Shown piece after piece: positions 40,078 through 49,095 of a stretch of DNA of 64,000 nucleotides. Position 1 is the stretch's first letter, and every line of letters begins with the position of its first letter. Below the pieces are notes generated by a model. That model worked only from the letters and a program-made list of their open reading frames with translations. It was not told where the DNA came from and did not search any database. This stretch comes from Pseudomonas sp. ATCC 13867 (GTDB lineage Bacteria > Pseudomonadota > Gammaproteobacteria > Pseudomonadales > Pseudomonadaceae), in NCBI RefSeq assembly GCF_000349845.1, contig NC_020829.1, positions 2,859,001-2,923,000 of the forward strand, in the 5' to 3' direction. Position numbers and translations under genes: made by a program.

Positions 40078-40875
40078 TCAGCCTTCCGCCAGCGCGCGGA
40101 AGGCCGCTCGATACTGCTCCGGCGTGGTGCCGGCCAGGCGCCGGAACATGGCGATGAAGGCCGACGGGCTGCTGTAGCCCAGGTTGAAGGCGATCTGCTG
40201 TACCCCTTCCCCCGACGCCAGCGCCTCGATGGCCGCCAGGAAGCGCAGGCGCTGGCGCCATTCGCCGAACGACATGCCCAGCTCCCGCTGACAGGCCCGC
40301 GCCAGGGTGCGCTCGGTGCTGTGCACACGCTCGGCCCATTGCGCGAGGGTGCGGTTGTCGCCGGGTTCGGCCTGCAGCGCGGCCAGCATTTCGCCCAGCG
40401 CGCCGCTGCTGGCGTAGGGCAGGTAATCGTCGTGGGGTTGCGCGGCCTGCAACTGGTCGATCACCACGGCGGCCAGGCGCCGGTCCGCGTCGCTCTGCGG
40501 GATGTTCACCCCTCGCGCGGCAAAGTCGGAGAGGATTGCCTTGAGGATATCGCTGATGGCCAGGGTACAAGGGTTCTCCGGCAGCTTGCGCGCCACCTCG
40601 GCGGACACGTACAGCGAGCGGTAGACGATGGCCTGGCGGTTGTAGCAGCTGTGCTCGCGCCCCGGCGGCACCCACACGGCGTACTGCGGCGGCGAAAGGA
40701 AGCGCTGGCCATCCACCTCCAGTTCCATCACCCCGTGGGAGGCGTAGTTGAGCTGGCCCCAGGCATGGCGATGGCTGGGCGAATGGGTGCCGGCGTCGAA
40801 CTCGTCGTAGCGGAAGTACAGGTCGGCGGGCAACTGGTCGATGTCGGGAAGCGGGAGCGGCAGTGCGCGGGTCAT
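40078..40875 (-). CDS. AraC-family regulator with cupin sensor
   Basis: A 265-residue protein. The N-terminal AraC-type cupin (THSPSHRHAWGQLNYASHGVMELEVDG, PPQYAVWVPPGREHSC) precedes two helix-turn-helix units (LAQWAERVHSTERTLARACQRELGMSFGEWRQRLR and VQQIAFNLGYSSPSAFIAMFRRLAGTTPEQYR). The pattern is that of the NimR/YeaM group, single-domain cupin regulators that control an adjacent exporter. It is divergent from an EamA transporter, which is its probable target. It follows the sigma factor gene on the opposite strand and is not obviously part of the siderophore system. Confidence 0.87.
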   Translation of the reverse strand: MTRALPLPLPDIDQLPADLYFRYDEFDAGTHSPSHRHAWGQLNYASHGVMELEVDGQRFLSPPQYAVWVPPGREHSCYNRQAIVYRSLYVSAEVARKLPENPCTLAISDILKAILSDFAARGVNIPQSDADRRLAAVVIDQLQAAQPHDDYLPYASSGALGEMLAALQAEPGDNRTLAQWAERVHSTERTLARACQRELGMSFGEWRQRLRFLAAIEALASGEGVQQIAFNLGYSSPSAFIAMFRRLAGTTPEQYRAAFRALAEG

Positions 40876-40968
40876 GTCCGAATGCCGGGGTGGATTGTCT
40901 GAAATTCATTATACGTCTTGATTCGGACGACCCGACAATACACACCGTCATCCCGGAAGCGTTCCTCC

Positions 40969-41862
40969 ATGAATTACCTGTTCCCCCTGCTGGCCGTGGT
41001 CATCTGGTCCGGCAACACCGTCGTCAACAAGCTCGCCGTCGGACAGATCGCCCCGGCGGAGATCGGCTTCTTCCGCTGGCTGCTGGCCGGCCTGCTGCTG
41101 ACGCCCTTCCTGCTGCGCGCCACCCTCGCCCACTGGCCTGTGATCCGCGCCAACCTGGGCAAGATCGTCACCCTCGGCCTGCTCGGCATGGCCGTCTACC
41201 AGTGCCTGGCCTACTACGCCGCCGCGCTGACCTCGGCAACCAACATGGGCATCATCCTTTCGCTGATGCCGCTGATGTCCCTCGCCCTCGCCTCGCTGTT
41301 GCTGGGTCACCGCATGAGCGTCGCGGCGCTGCTCGGCGCGCTGGTCTCGCTGGGCGGCGTGCTGCTGGTGATCACCCAGGGCAATCCACGGCAATTGCTC
41401 AGTCACGGCGTGAACCTGGGCGACGGCATGATGATCGTCGCCACCCTCGCCTACGGCGTGTATGGAGTACTGCTGAAGAAATGGAACCTGCGGCTGCCGC
41501 CGCTGGTGATGCTCTACCTGCAGGTGCTGGTGGCGATCCTCGCGCTGCTGCCGCTGTACCTGGCCTCGCCGCACCAGGGGCTGACCGCCGCGAACCTGCC
41601 GCTGGTGCTCTACGCCGCGCTGCTGGCCTCCATCGTCGGTGCGCTGGCGTGGATGCAGGGTGTGGCGCGCATGGGGCCGAGCCGCATGTCGCTGTTCTTC
41701 AACCTGCTGCCGGTGCTGACCGCCGCCATCGCCGCCGTGGCGCTGGACGAGCGCCTGACCCACTACCACCTGATCGGCGGCACGCTGACCCTGGCCGGCG
41801 TGCTGCTGGCCGAACTCTGGCGGCCACGGGAGAAACCCGCCGCGGCCGTCGGCGCCCGCTGA
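40969..41862 (+). CDS. EamA/DMT-family transporter
   Basis: A 297-residue inner-membrane protein with ten predicted hydrophobic segments in two EamA repeats (first about MNYLFPLLAVVIWSGNTVVNKLA to LGGVLLVIT; second from GDGMMIVATLAYGVYGVLLKKW to LTLAGVLLAELW). The family exports amino acids, metabolites or drugs. The start at MNYLF removes a 17-residue polar extension from an earlier ATG. It is divergent from the AraC regulator across a 93-base gap, which implies regulated export of an unknown small molecule. It might export the siderophore or a precursor, but nothing in the sequence says so. Confidence 0.88.
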   Translation: MNYLFPLLAVVIWSGNTVVNKLAVGQIAPAEIGFFRWLLAGLLLTPFLLRATLAHWPVIRANLGKIVTLGLLGMAVYQCLAYYAAALTSATNMGIILSLMPLMSLALASLLLGHRMSVAALLGALVSLGGVLLVITQGNPRQLLSHGVNLGDGMMIVATLAYGVYGVLLKKWNLRLPPLVMLYLQVLVAILALLPLYLASPHQGLTAANLPLVLYAALLASIVGALAWMQGVARMGPSRMSLFFNLLPVLTAAIAAVALDERLTHYHLIGGTLTLAGVLLAELWRPREKPAAAVGAR

Positions 41863-41874
41863 CTCGGATGCTCT

Positions 41875-41953
41875 TGTAGGAGCGAGCCTGCTCGCGAACC
41901 GCACAACACCGACTCCGTCTGAGACTCTGTTCGCGAGCAAGCTCGCTCCTACA
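41875..41953. repeat. Inverted REP pair that supplies the end of the next gene
   Basis: TGTAGGAGCGAGCCTGCTCG and, inverted 31 bases later, TTCGCGAGCAAGCTCGCTCC. The right unit runs into the stop codon of the nitronate monooxygenase gene on the minus strand, so the repeat itself provides the last codons and stop. Confidence 0.85.
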
Positions 41954-43013
41954 GATTGCCCCCTACGTCGGCACGGAACTCGGCCATGAGGGTCGAGATC
42001 AGCTCCGCCGCCGGCATCTCCCGCGACAAGGGCGCGCCCTGCCCGGCCCACTGCACGGCGAAGTCCGTGTTGCCCTTGGCGGCCGCCGCGGCGGTCAGTG
42101 CCTTGGCCGCGTCATAGGTGATGGGATAGTCCGGCAGCGCCGGCGCATCCGCGCTGCCCACGTCGGTGAACAGCCGGTTAACCATGCCCCGCGCCGCACG
42201 GCCGGAGATCGCCGCTGTCACTTCGGTACGCTCCCCTCGCTCACCGCGCAGCGCGGCCTTGAAGGCGGCGTTGGCCGAGGATTCGTTGGCGGAAATGAAC
42301 GCCGTGCCCATCTGCACGGCCTGCGCACCCAGCTCGAATACCGCGCGCATGCCCTGCCCATCCATGATCCCGCCCGCCGCGATGATCGGCAGGCCGGTAC
42401 CTTTTGCCAGCGTGCGGACCAGCGCGAAGGTGCCGATACGCGCGTCCTTCTCCGGCTCGAATACGCCACGGTGGCCGCCGGCTTCGTAGCCCTGGGCGAC
42501 GATGGCATCGATGCCCGCCGCCTCGATGGCGCGGCCTTCCGCCAGGCAGGTGGCAGTGGCCAGCAGGCGGATGCCGGCGGTTTTCAGGCGGTCGATCCAG
42601 TCCTGCGGCGGCAGGCCGAAATGGAAGCTGACCACCGCCGGGCGCGCGTCGAGAAGGAAGTCGAGCATCTCGGGATCGCTCAGGAAGCTACGGTAGATCT
42701 CGCTGATCTGCGCCGGCGGCTGCGCATCGAACTCGGCGAACAGCGGCCGCAGGTGCTCCAGCCAGGCGGCCTCGCGCGCCGGATCGGCCACGGCCGGGCG
42801 ATGGCAGAACAGGTTGAGATTGAGCGGCTTGTCGGTCAGCGCGCGGGTCTGCTCCAGCAGGGCGCGGGCTTGCGTGGCGTTGCTCGCCCCCAGGCCGATG
42901 GAGCCCAGGCCGCCGGCATTGGACACCGCCGCCGCCAGCGCCGGGGTGGATACGCCGACCATCGGCGCCTGGATGATGGGGTGCTGGATGCCGAGCAGTT
43001 CAGTGATGCGCAT
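41949..43013 (-). CDS. Nitronate monooxygenase (NMO family, FMN)
   Basis: A 354-residue TIM-barrel flavoprotein. It has the N-terminal [38 protein letters not shown], the FMN-site [10 protein letters not shown] (containing the family His), [12 protein letters not shown] phosphate binding and [16 protein letters not shown]. The family oxidises alkyl nitronates such as propionate-3-nitronate, detoxifying these nitro compounds. It is divergent from a LysR regulator with a palindromic intergenic site, so induction by a nitro substrate or other ligand is likely. The C-terminus ends inside a REP element. Confidence 0.92.
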   Translation of the reverse strand: MRITELLGIQHPIIQAPMVGVSTPALAAAVSNAGGLGSIGLGASNATQARALLEQTRALTDKPLNLNLFCHRPAVADPAREAAWLEHLRPLFAEFDAQPPAQISEIYRSFLSDPEMLDFLLDARPAVVSFHFGLPPQDWIDRLKTAGIRLLATATCLAEGRAIEAAGIDAIVAQGYEAGGHRGVFEPEKDARIGTFALVRTLAKGTGLPIIAAGGIMDGQGMRAVFELGAQAVQMGTAFISANESSANAAFKAALRGERGERTEVTAAISGRAARGMVNRLFTDVGSADAPALPDYPITYDAAKALTAAAAAKGNTDFAVQWAGQGAPLSREMPAAELISTLMAEFRADVGGNL

Positions 43014-43083
43014 GACGGGGTCCTCATCGTCGGTCCGGCGAAATCGCCGCTGGCTTGCTATCGCTTGACTTACGATCTCATGG

Positions 43084-43111
43084 AGAGAATATTCTTCGCA
43101 ACAAATTCTCT
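43084..43111. promoter_or_regulatory. Inverted repeat in the nitronate monooxygenase/LysR divergent region
   Basis: AGAGAAT and ATTCTCT form a perfect 7-base inverted repeat 14 bases apart, 14 bases before the LysR start and about 70 before the divergent gene. This is the typical position of an autoregulatory LysR-type operator. Assigned by position only. Confidence 0.4.
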
Positions 43112-43125
43112 AACGAAGATAGATC

Positions 43126-43998
43126 ATGGATCTCTCCAGTCTGGAAATCTTCCGTTGCGTGGCCGAGGAGCAGAGCGTCACTCGCGCCGCCGCCCGCCTG
43201 CAGCGGGTTCAGTCCAACGTCACCACGCGTATCCGCCAGCTCGAGGACGACCTCGGCGCGGCGCTGTTCCTGCGCGACGGCAAGCGCATGGCACTGACCG
43301 ACCAGGGCCGGGAATTTCTCGTCTACGCCGAACGCCTGCTGGCCCTGGCCGCCGAGGCGCGCCAGTCGCTGCACCCGGACAGCGCCACCGGCAGCCTGCG
43401 CCTGGGCAGCATGGAAGCCAGCGCCGCCAGCCGCCTGCCCGAGCCGTTGGCGCGCTTTCACCGCACCTGCCCCGAGGTGGAGCTGCACATGACCACCGGG
43501 CACAGCCAGAAACTGATCGGCGAGGTGCTGAACCACCAGTTGGACTGCGCGCTGATCGCCCACCCGGACATCCTCCGTGCCGACCCTGGCTTCGACTCTC
43601 GATTGGAACGCGGCCTGCGCGCCGAGCCGGTGTTCCGCGAGGAACTGCTGCTGGTGCTGCCGGGCGACCATCCGCCAGTGAACAGGCCCGAGGATGTGCA
43701 GATCCGCACCCTGGTCGGCTTCACCCGAGGCTGCACCTACCGCCAACTGGCCGAACGCTGGTTGAAGGGCGCGCCGCTGGCGGTGCAGGAAGTGGGCTCC
43801 TACCACGGCATCCTCGCCTGCGTGAACGCCGGCTCCTGCATCGGCGTGCTGCCGCGCTCGGTGCTGGAATTGCAGCGGGACATGCCCGATCTGCGGGTGG
43901 TGCCGCTGATGGAAGTGGACACCCTGCTGATCTGGCGCGACGGCTACGCCACCGGCGCCTTCCAGCGCTGGCGGGAAACCCTGCAGGCACGGCCATGA
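43126..43998 (+). CDS. LysR-type transcriptional regulator
   Basis: A 290-residue protein. The N-terminal helix-turn-helix ([56 protein letters not shown]) is followed by a periplasmic-binding-like effector domain ([23 protein letters not shown] to [26 protein letters not shown]). The GSMEAxAAxRLP form is common in regulators controlling YbfB/YjiJ-type MFS genes. Its stop overlaps the MFS start by four bases. It probably regulates both the coupled MFS transporter and the divergent nitronate monooxygenase. Confidence 0.9.
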   Translation: MDLSSLEIFRCVAEEQSVTRAAARLQRVQSNVTTRIRQLEDDLGAALFLRDGKRMALTDQGREFLVYAERLLALAAEARQSLHPDSATGSLRLGSMEASAASRLPEPLARFHRTCPEVELHMTTGHSQKLIGEVLNHQLDCALIAHPDILRADPGFDSRLERGLRAEPVFREELLLVLPGDHPPVNRPEDVQIRTLVGFTRGCTYRQLAERWLKGAPLAVQEVGSYHGILACVNAGSCIGVLPRSVLELQRDMPDLRVVPLMEVDTLLIWRDGYATGAFQRWRETLQARP

Positions 43999-45200
43999 AT
44001 GCCCCGCGTCGCCTGCCCGCCGCGTTGTCGGCGGCACTGATCCTCGCCGTGGGCATGGGCTTCGGCCGCTTCGCCTTCACCGGGCTCTACCCGTTGATGG
44101 TGCGTGACGGCCTGCTCAGCGTCACGGGCGGCTCCCTGGCGGCCTCGGCCAACTACGCCGGCTACCTGCTCGGCGCCCTGCTCCTGGCACGCAGTCACGA
44201 ACGCCATGCCGCGCGCATCTGCGTGCTGGCGCTGGCCGGCACGCTGGTCGCCCTGGCCGCGATGGCCATCCCGGCGCCCATCGCTTTCGCCGTCGGCGTG
44301 CGCCTGCTGGCCGGCGTGCTCAGCGCCATGACGCTGGTGGGCGCGGCGCAGTGGCTGCTGCAAAGCATGGGCGAAACCCACGGGGCGCCGCTGATGTTCG
44401 CCGGGGTCGGCCTTGGCATCCTGCTCTCCGCCGAGCTGATCGTCGCCGGCACTGCCTTCGGCCTGGGCAGCGCGGCGATCTGGTGCGTGCTGGCGCTGGC
44501 CGGTCTGGTGCTGGCGCTGCTGGCCGTTCCGGCACTGCGGCACTCGGGCCCACCGAGCACGCAACCAGCCGCAACGGACGGCAAGCAGACGCCGTCGCTG
44601 CCGGCGCCGATCATCCTGCTGGTCTACGGGCTGGCCGGTTTCGGCTACATCATCACCGCCACCTACCTGCCGCTGCTGATGAAGAGCGGCCTGGGCGCCA
44701 TCGACCCGCTGCAGGTCTGGGCCGCGTTCGGCCTGGGCGCAGTGCCCTCCTGCTTCCTCTGGCACCGGCTGCACCTGAGATTGGGCAGCCGCCGCGCGCT
44801 GGCGCTGAACCTGCTGGTGCAGGCGGTGGGCGTGATGCTGCCGACGCTGGGCGAATCGGTCTTCCTCTACCTGGGCAGCGCGGTGCTGGTGGGCGGCAGC
44901 TTCATGGGCACGGTGACCATCGCCATGCCGGCGGCCCGCGCGGTAGCCGGCCAGGTGCGCTTCAACATGCTGGCGGCGATGACCGCGCTGTATGGCGTCG
45001 GGCAGATCGTCGGGCCGCTGGCGGCCAGCGCCCTGCGCGGGCTGACCGGCAGCTTCCTCCCGGCCCTGGGCGCCGCCGCGGGCGCCTTGCTGGTCGGGGC
45101 GCTGTGCTGCCTGCCGTTGCGCCGAGCTGCACCTTGCAGGAGCGAGGGGGACGCCATCGTCATTGCTCGCGAACAGCCCCAAGACCGTGGCCGCCGGTAA
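43995..45200 (+). CDS. YbfB/YjiJ-family MFS transporter
   Basis: A 401-residue protein with about twelve hydrophobic segments, starting [27 protein letters not shown], the diagnostic N-terminal motif of the YbfB/YjiJ MFS group. The substrate is unknown. It is coupled (ATGA) to the LysR gene. The C-terminal about 25 residues (after [11 protein letters not shown]) are charged and encoded within degenerate REP sequence. The original stop was therefore probably lost by repeat insertion or read-through, extending the protein. Confidence 0.87.
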   Translation: MNAPRRLPAALSAALILAVGMGFGRFAFTGLYPLMVRDGLLSVTGGSLAASANYAGYLLGALLLARSHERHAARICVLALAGTLVALAAMAIPAPIAFAVGVRLLAGVLSAMTLVGAAQWLLQSMGETHGAPLMFAGVGLGILLSAELIVAGTAFGLGSAAIWCVLALAGLVLALLAVPALRHSGPPSTQPAATDGKQTPSLPAPIILLVYGLAGFGYIITATYLPLLMKSGLGAIDPLQVWAAFGLGAVPSCFLWHRLHLRLGSRRALALNLLVQAVGVMLPTLGESVFLYLGSAVLVGGSFMGTVTIAMPAARAVAGQVRFNMLAAMTALYGVGQIVGPLAASALRGLTGSFLPALGAAAGALLVGALCCLPLRRAAPCRSEGDAIVIAREQPQDRGRR

Positions 45201-45245
45201 GTCCATTCGCGAGCAAGGACCAGGCGCTCCCTCGCTCCTACGAAA
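45135..45245. repeat. Degenerate REP pair overlapping the MFS gene end
   Basis: GCAGGAGCGAGG with a following TTGCTCGCGAA, then TTCGCGAGCAAGG with CTCGCTCCTACGAA, are REP halves interrupted by short insertions. The left unit lies inside the MFS reading frame. Confidence 0.6.
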
Positions 45246-45266
45246 AGCAGAGCCAGCGGCGTCGAG

Positions 45267-45707
45267 TCAGGCCGGCGGCAACTGGCGGAAGGACACACCC
45301 AGGCGGTTCCAGACGTTGATCGCGCCGATGGCCACCGTGAGGTCCACCAGCTCGCGCTCGCTGAACTGCTCCCGCGCGTGCAGGAACACCGCCTCCGGCA
45401 CCTTCGACTCGGACAGCAGAGTCACCGCCTCGCACCAGTCCAGCGCCGCACGCTCGCGCTCGGTGAAGAACGGCGACTCGCGCCAGACGCTCACGGCGAA
45501 CAGCCGCCGCTCCGTCTCTCCGGCGCGGCGGGCTTCCATCGCGTGCATGTCGGCGCAGAAGGCGCAGTTGTTCACCTGCGAGACCCGCAGACGCACCAGT
45601 TCCAGCAAGGGCCTTTCGACGGACAGCTCGAAGATCGCGGCCTCCAGGGCCAGTACCGCCTTCAGGGCCTCGGGGGATGCGGTGTAGTAATCCAGGCGTG
45701 GCTGCAT
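45267..45707 (-). CDS. AhpD-like / carboxymuconolactone-decarboxylase family protein
   Basis: A 146-residue all-helical protein. VNNCAFCADMHAMEAR is the CxxC-x3-H redox motif of AhpD-like alkylhydroperoxidases, so a peroxidase or thiol-redox function is more likely than decarboxylation. The start chosen has GAGGAAC upstream; the longer frame runs into the divergent promoter. It is divergent from a MocR-type regulator, a common arrangement for members of this family, and is probably controlled by it. Confidence 0.88.
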   Translation of the reverse strand: MQPRLDYYTASPEALKAVLALEAAIFELSVERPLLELVRLRVSQVNNCAFCADMHAMEARRAGETERRLFAVSVWRESPFFTERERAALDWCEAVTLLSESKVPEAVFLHAREQFSERELVDLTVAIGAINVWNRLGVSFRQLPPA

Positions 45708-45856
45708 GGCGGGTTCCTCGGGGATGGACACCCCCATTGTGCGCGGTGCCGGACGCTTCTCCGGTGGCCAATTCGGGGAAATTTCATCGCGCAACTTCAC
45801 CGGCCATTCCCCCCGGCGCTACTCTTTTCGTTCTGCCCTGCCTGCCGGAGCCAGCT

Positions 45857-47290
45857 TTGGAGCTTCACCTGATCATCCACGGCCAGAAAGACCTGGCCGG
45901 GCAACTCTACCGCCAGTTGCGCGACGCCATCGATTCCGGCCGCCTCGCCGCCGGCACCCGGCTGCCACCCAGCCGCCTGCTGGCCGAACAACTGGGGATC
46001 TCGCGCAAGACCATTTCCGACACCTACGCGCAGCTCACCTACGAAGGCGTGCTGGTGGGCAAGGTCGGTAGCGGCACCTTCGTCAACGCGCGGATTCCCC
46101 GCAACGACCGGCGCCAGGACAGTTTCCGCTTCGCCAGCCAGGCCAACATCGAGCACTGGGCCGGTCTCAATCCGCGCCTCACCCACCCCGGCGCCGAGGG
46201 CACGGCCAAGGCCGATTTCATCGGCGGCGCCACCACCCAATTGCAGTTTCCCCAGGAGGAATGGCGGCGCTGCGTGAACTATGCCATGCGCCAGATGAAT
46301 ACCCCGCGCGGGCACTACAGCCGCCCCGAGGGCATCACCCCGCTGCGCGACGGCATCGCCCGGCACATCGCCTATGCGCGCGGGGTGAACTGCCAGCTGG
46401 ACGACGTGATGGTCTGCAACGGCGCGCAGCAGGCACTGGACCTGCTGGCACGGGTGATGCTGCGCCCCGGTGACAAGGTCGTCATGGAAGACCCTGGCTA
46501 TCCGCCGGCACGGCTGCTGTTCCGCATGCTCGGCGCCGAGGTGGTGAGCGTGCCGGTGGATGCCGAGGGCATCCAGGTGGAGCGGATTCCCGACGGCACC
46601 CGGATGATCTACACCACGCCCTCGCACCAGTTCCCGCTGGGCATGCCGATGAGCCCGGCGCGCCGCGAGGCGCTGCTGGCGCGGGCGGTGGAGCTGGGCG
46701 CGCTGGTGATCGAGGACGACTACGACAGCGAGTTCCGCTACGCAGGGCGCCCCAGCGACGCCCTGCAGAGCCTGGACCGCCACGGCGTGGTGGCCTACGT
46801 CGGCACCTTCTCCAAGGTGCTGCTGCCGGAACTGCGCCTGGGCTACCTGATCCTGCCGCCCTCGCTGTTCCCGGCGCTGGTGCGCGCCCGGCAGATTTCC
46901 GACTGGCACAGTTCCACCCTGCCGCAATGGGCACTGGCCAAGTTCATGGCCGAGGGCTACCTGCTCAAGCACATTCGCCGCTGCCACGGCATCTACGCCG
47001 GTCGCCGCGAGCGCATCCTCGCCCGCCTGGACGGCGACCTGGCGCCCTGGCTGGAAGCAGTGCCCTCGGTGGCCGGCTTCCACCTCAGCGCCCTGCTGCG
47101 CCAGCCGACCAACGTGCCGTTGCTGATGGAGCTGGCGCGCAAGGTCGAGGTCGGCCTGTATGGCCTGGCGCCCTTCTACGACCAGGCGCCGGTGCGCGAC
47201 GGGCTGCTGCTGGGCTTCGGCGCCATCGACACCCTGGACATCGACCCGGCGCTGGACAAGGTGCGCGACCTGCTGCAGCAGTTGGGTTGA
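45857..47290 (+). CDS. MocR/PdxR-family regulator (GntR helix-turn-helix fused to aminotransferase fold)
   Basis: A 477-residue protein. A GntR winged helix (LAGQLYRQLRDAIDSGRLAAGTRLPPSRLLAEQLGISRKTISDTYAQL) is followed by a type I aminotransferase domain whose PLP lysine lies in VGTFSKVLLPELRLGY and whose cofactor Asp lies in IEDDYDSEFRY. MocR proteins use PLP or its adducts as effector. The proposed start is a TTG with GGAG six bases upstream, because the frame has no suitable ATG near the conserved N-terminus. Starting at 45677 would add 60 non-conserved residues overlapping the divergent gene. It probably regulates the divergent AhpD-like gene. Confidence 0.88.
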   Translation: MELHLIIHGQKDLAGQLYRQLRDAIDSGRLAAGTRLPPSRLLAEQLGISRKTISDTYAQLTYEGVLVGKVGSGTFVNARIPRNDRRQDSFRFASQANIEHWAGLNPRLTHPGAEGTAKADFIGGATTQLQFPQEEWRRCVNYAMRQMNTPRGHYSRPEGITPLRDGIARHIAYARGVNCQLDDVMVCNGAQQALDLLARVMLRPGDKVVMEDPGYPPARLLFRMLGAEVVSVPVDAEGIQVERIPDGTRMIYTTPSHQFPLGMPMSPARREALLARAVELGALVIEDDYDSEFRYAGRPSDALQSLDRHGVVAYVGTFSKVLLPELRLGYLILPPSLFPALVRARQISDWHSSTLPQWALAKFMAEGYLLKHIRRCHGIYAGRRERILARLDGDLAPWLEAVPSVAGFHLSALLRQPTNVPLLMELARKVEVGLYGLAPFYDQAPVRDGLLLGFGAIDTLDIDPALDKVRDLLQQLG

Positions 47291-47431
47291 TCTGGCCGCG
47301 CGAGGATCGCAGGGGCCTCTGCTGCGGCAGGAGCGGACGGAGTCTGCGATCAATGCCCCCAACCGTGCCTGCGTAACGGTTCATTCGAAAAGGGAGTCCG
47401 CTACTACGAGATATATCTGCGCTCGGGGCGG

Positions 47432-47523
47432 CCCTCACCCCGACCCTCGGCTTGGCATCCTGCGTCGCTCTATCTCCTGCATCCATGCAGTCGTCTCCCA
47501 GGGAGAGAGGGTTGGGGTGAGGG
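47432..47523. repeat. Intergenic inverted repeat in a 580-base gene-free stretch
   Basis: CCCTCACCCCGACCCTC and its near inverse GAGGGTTGGGGTGAGGG lie about 58 bases apart. This resembles the C/T-rich intergenic repeats scattered in pseudomonad genomes. The rest of the 47291-47870 stretch holds a REP pair and no convincing gene. Confidence 0.6.
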
Positions 47524-47703
47524 GGAAGCGCCGGCAGGGGTTGACCCGGTGGGAGGTCGTTGGCTCCGGCGAGTTGACGCCACTCGGCCCAGCTCCGCGA
47601 TAGCGAAGGATTGGTCCGGCGGTTTTCCCGGGAATTGGCGGTTCTGTCCCCGCGGCCACGGCCTTAACCTTTACCTACCCCATCGCTGGCGCCTGGACTT
47701 CCC

Positions 47704-47782
47704 GTAGGAGCGAGCTCGCTCGCGAACAGCCCCCGGCGCATACGACGCCAGGCGGTTCGCGAACGCCCCTCGATCCTGCGAA
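47704..47782. repeat. REP pair, right unit decayed
   Basis: GTAGGAGCGAGCTCGCTCGC is intact. The inverted partner GTTCGCGAACGCCCCTCG has lost its symmetry. It lies in the gap after the MocR gene. Confidence 0.7.
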
Positions 47783-47870
47783 AGGTTTTGAAAGCCGGTT
47801 CCGGTCTTTACCGGTCGCCGGCGCCAGCGCCCAATGGCTACCCGCCCAGCCAGCAGAAAGGAGCCTCGCC

Positions 47871-48161
47871 ATGTCCCCGTCCGCCATCGCCATCGTCCGC
47901 GTCCAGGCATTCCCCGGCCAGGGTTCCGCACTCGGCGCCCACCTGAACGAGTTGCTGGATCAGGTGCGCCAGCAGCCCGGCTGCCAGTCCGGGGAACTAC
48001 GGGCGCTGGCCGCCGATCGCTGGCAGGTGCAGACCCGCTGGGCCAGCCAGGCCGACCTGGAGGCGCACCTGTCGGGTTCGAAGGCGCAGCAGTGGCTCGG
48101 CCGGCTCGGCTGCGGGGAGCTGGCGCAGGGGTTGGAGTTCGAGAGCCGCAGCGCCGACTGA
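47871..48161 (+). CDS. Antibiotic-biosynthesis-monooxygenase (ABM) domain protein
   Basis: A 96-residue ferredoxin-like-fold protein with the ABM order: VRVQAFPGQGSALGAHLNELLDQVRQQPGCQSGEL, then RWQVQTRWASQADLEAHLSG. Members are small cofactor-free oxygenases or stress-related proteins and usually form dimers. The ribosome site AAAGGAG is well placed. It ends one base from the stop of the convergent SDR gene. Confidence 0.82.
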   Translation: MSPSAIAIVRVQAFPGQGSALGAHLNELLDQVRQQPGCQSGELRALAADRWQVQTRWASQADLEAHLSGSKAQQWLGRLGCGELAQGLEFESRSAD

Positions 48162-48162
48162 G

Positions 48163-48951
48163 TCAGAACGCCGAACGCACCAGGCCGCCATCCACCCGCA
48201 GCGCTGCGCCATTGGTGGCGGACGAGGCCTCCGAGCAGACGTAGACCACCAGGTTGGCCACCTCCTCCGGGCGGGCGAAGCGTTGCAGCAGCGACCCCGG
48301 CCGCGCGGTGCGGAAGAACTCCGCTTCGAACGCCTCGAAGGACTGGCCGCCGGACAGCTTGCCGACGAACTCGCCCACGCCCTCGGAAGCGGTCGGCCCC
48401 GGCAGCACCGCGTTCACCGTCACCCCGGTACCGGCGCAGCTTTCCGCCAGCCCGCGCGACAGGCCGAGCTGAGCGGTCTTGGTCACGCCGTAGTGGATCA
48501 TTTCCAGCGGAATCTGAATGGCGCTCTCGCTGCTGATGAACACCACGCGCCCCCAGTTCTTCTGCTTCATGCCCGGCAGGTAGGCGCGGGACAGGCGGAC
48601 GCCGGAGAGCAGGTTGACGTCGAGGAAGCGCACCCAGTCCTCGTCGGGAATCTCCTCGAAGGGCTTGGGATCGAAGATGCCCAGGTTGTTCACCAGCACG
48701 TCCACCGCCGGGTAGCGCTTGACCAGCGCCTCGATCTGCCGGGGATCGGAGAGGTCGCCAGCGAAGCCATCGACCTTCGCGTCGGCCTGTTCGCCGCGCA
48801 GCCGGCCCAGCGCCTCGTCCACCGACGCCTGGCTGCGGCCGTTGAGGATCACCCGCGCGCCTTCGCGGGCCAGCCCCTGGACGATGGCGAATCCGATGCC
48901 CTTGGTGGAGCCGCTGACCAGGGCGAGCTTGTCTGTGAGATGCAGGTTCAT
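48163..48951 (-). CDS. SDR-family oxidoreductase
   Basis: A 262-residue short-chain dehydrogenase. GSTKGIGFAIVQGLAREGARVILNGRS binds NAD(P) with an Arg favouring NADP. VNNLGIFDPKPFEEI is the central motif, and Ser (ISSESAIQIP), Tyr and Lys (HYGVTKTAQ) form the catalytic set. The start MNLHLTDKLALVSG is chosen over a 42-residue longer frame without homologous sequence. The substrate is unknown. The gene stands alone, divergent from nothing obvious. Confidence 0.9.
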   Translation of the reverse strand: MNLHLTDKLALVSGSTKGIGFAIVQGLAREGARVILNGRSQASVDEALGRLRGEQADAKVDGFAGDLSDPRQIEALVKRYPAVDVLVNNLGIFDPKPFEEIPDEDWVRFLDVNLLSGVRLSRAYLPGMKQKNWGRVVFISSESAIQIPLEMIHYGVTKTAQLGLSRGLAESCAGTGVTVNAVLPGPTASEGVGEFVGKLSGGQSFEAFEAEFFRTARPGSLLQRFARPEEVANLVVYVCSEASSATNGAALRVDGGLVRSAF

Positions 48952-49054
48952 GGGAGTCTCCCGCTGAAGGAACGCCACGCCCCGAATGCCCTGGGGCACG
49001 AAACAACGCATCAGGATAGGCGCCCCCCGGCGCCGCGCGCCAATCGCAGAAACA

Positions 49055-49080
49055 CGAATGCCCTCCGAAGAGGGCATTCG
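49055..49080 (-). terminator. UUCG-loop terminator of the DUF3015 gene
   Basis: The 11-bp arms CGAATGCCCTC and GAGGGCATTCG form a perfect stem. On the minus strand the loop reads TTCG, a stable tetraloop, and is followed by TGTTTC. It lies 15 bases after the stop of the DUF3015 gene. Confidence 0.8.
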
Positions 49081-49095
49081 TTCGCGACGGCTGGA

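Noticed and set aside
40969..41862. EamA transporter as the dedicated siderophore exporter
   Set aside because: It is paired with a divergent AraC regulator and separated from the operon by the sigma gene; no Fur or PvdS-like site precedes it.
47291..47870. Small ORFs in the 580-base gap after the MocR gene
   Set aside because: They coincide with REP and C/T-rich intergenic repeats and lack ribosome sites or recognisable protein features.
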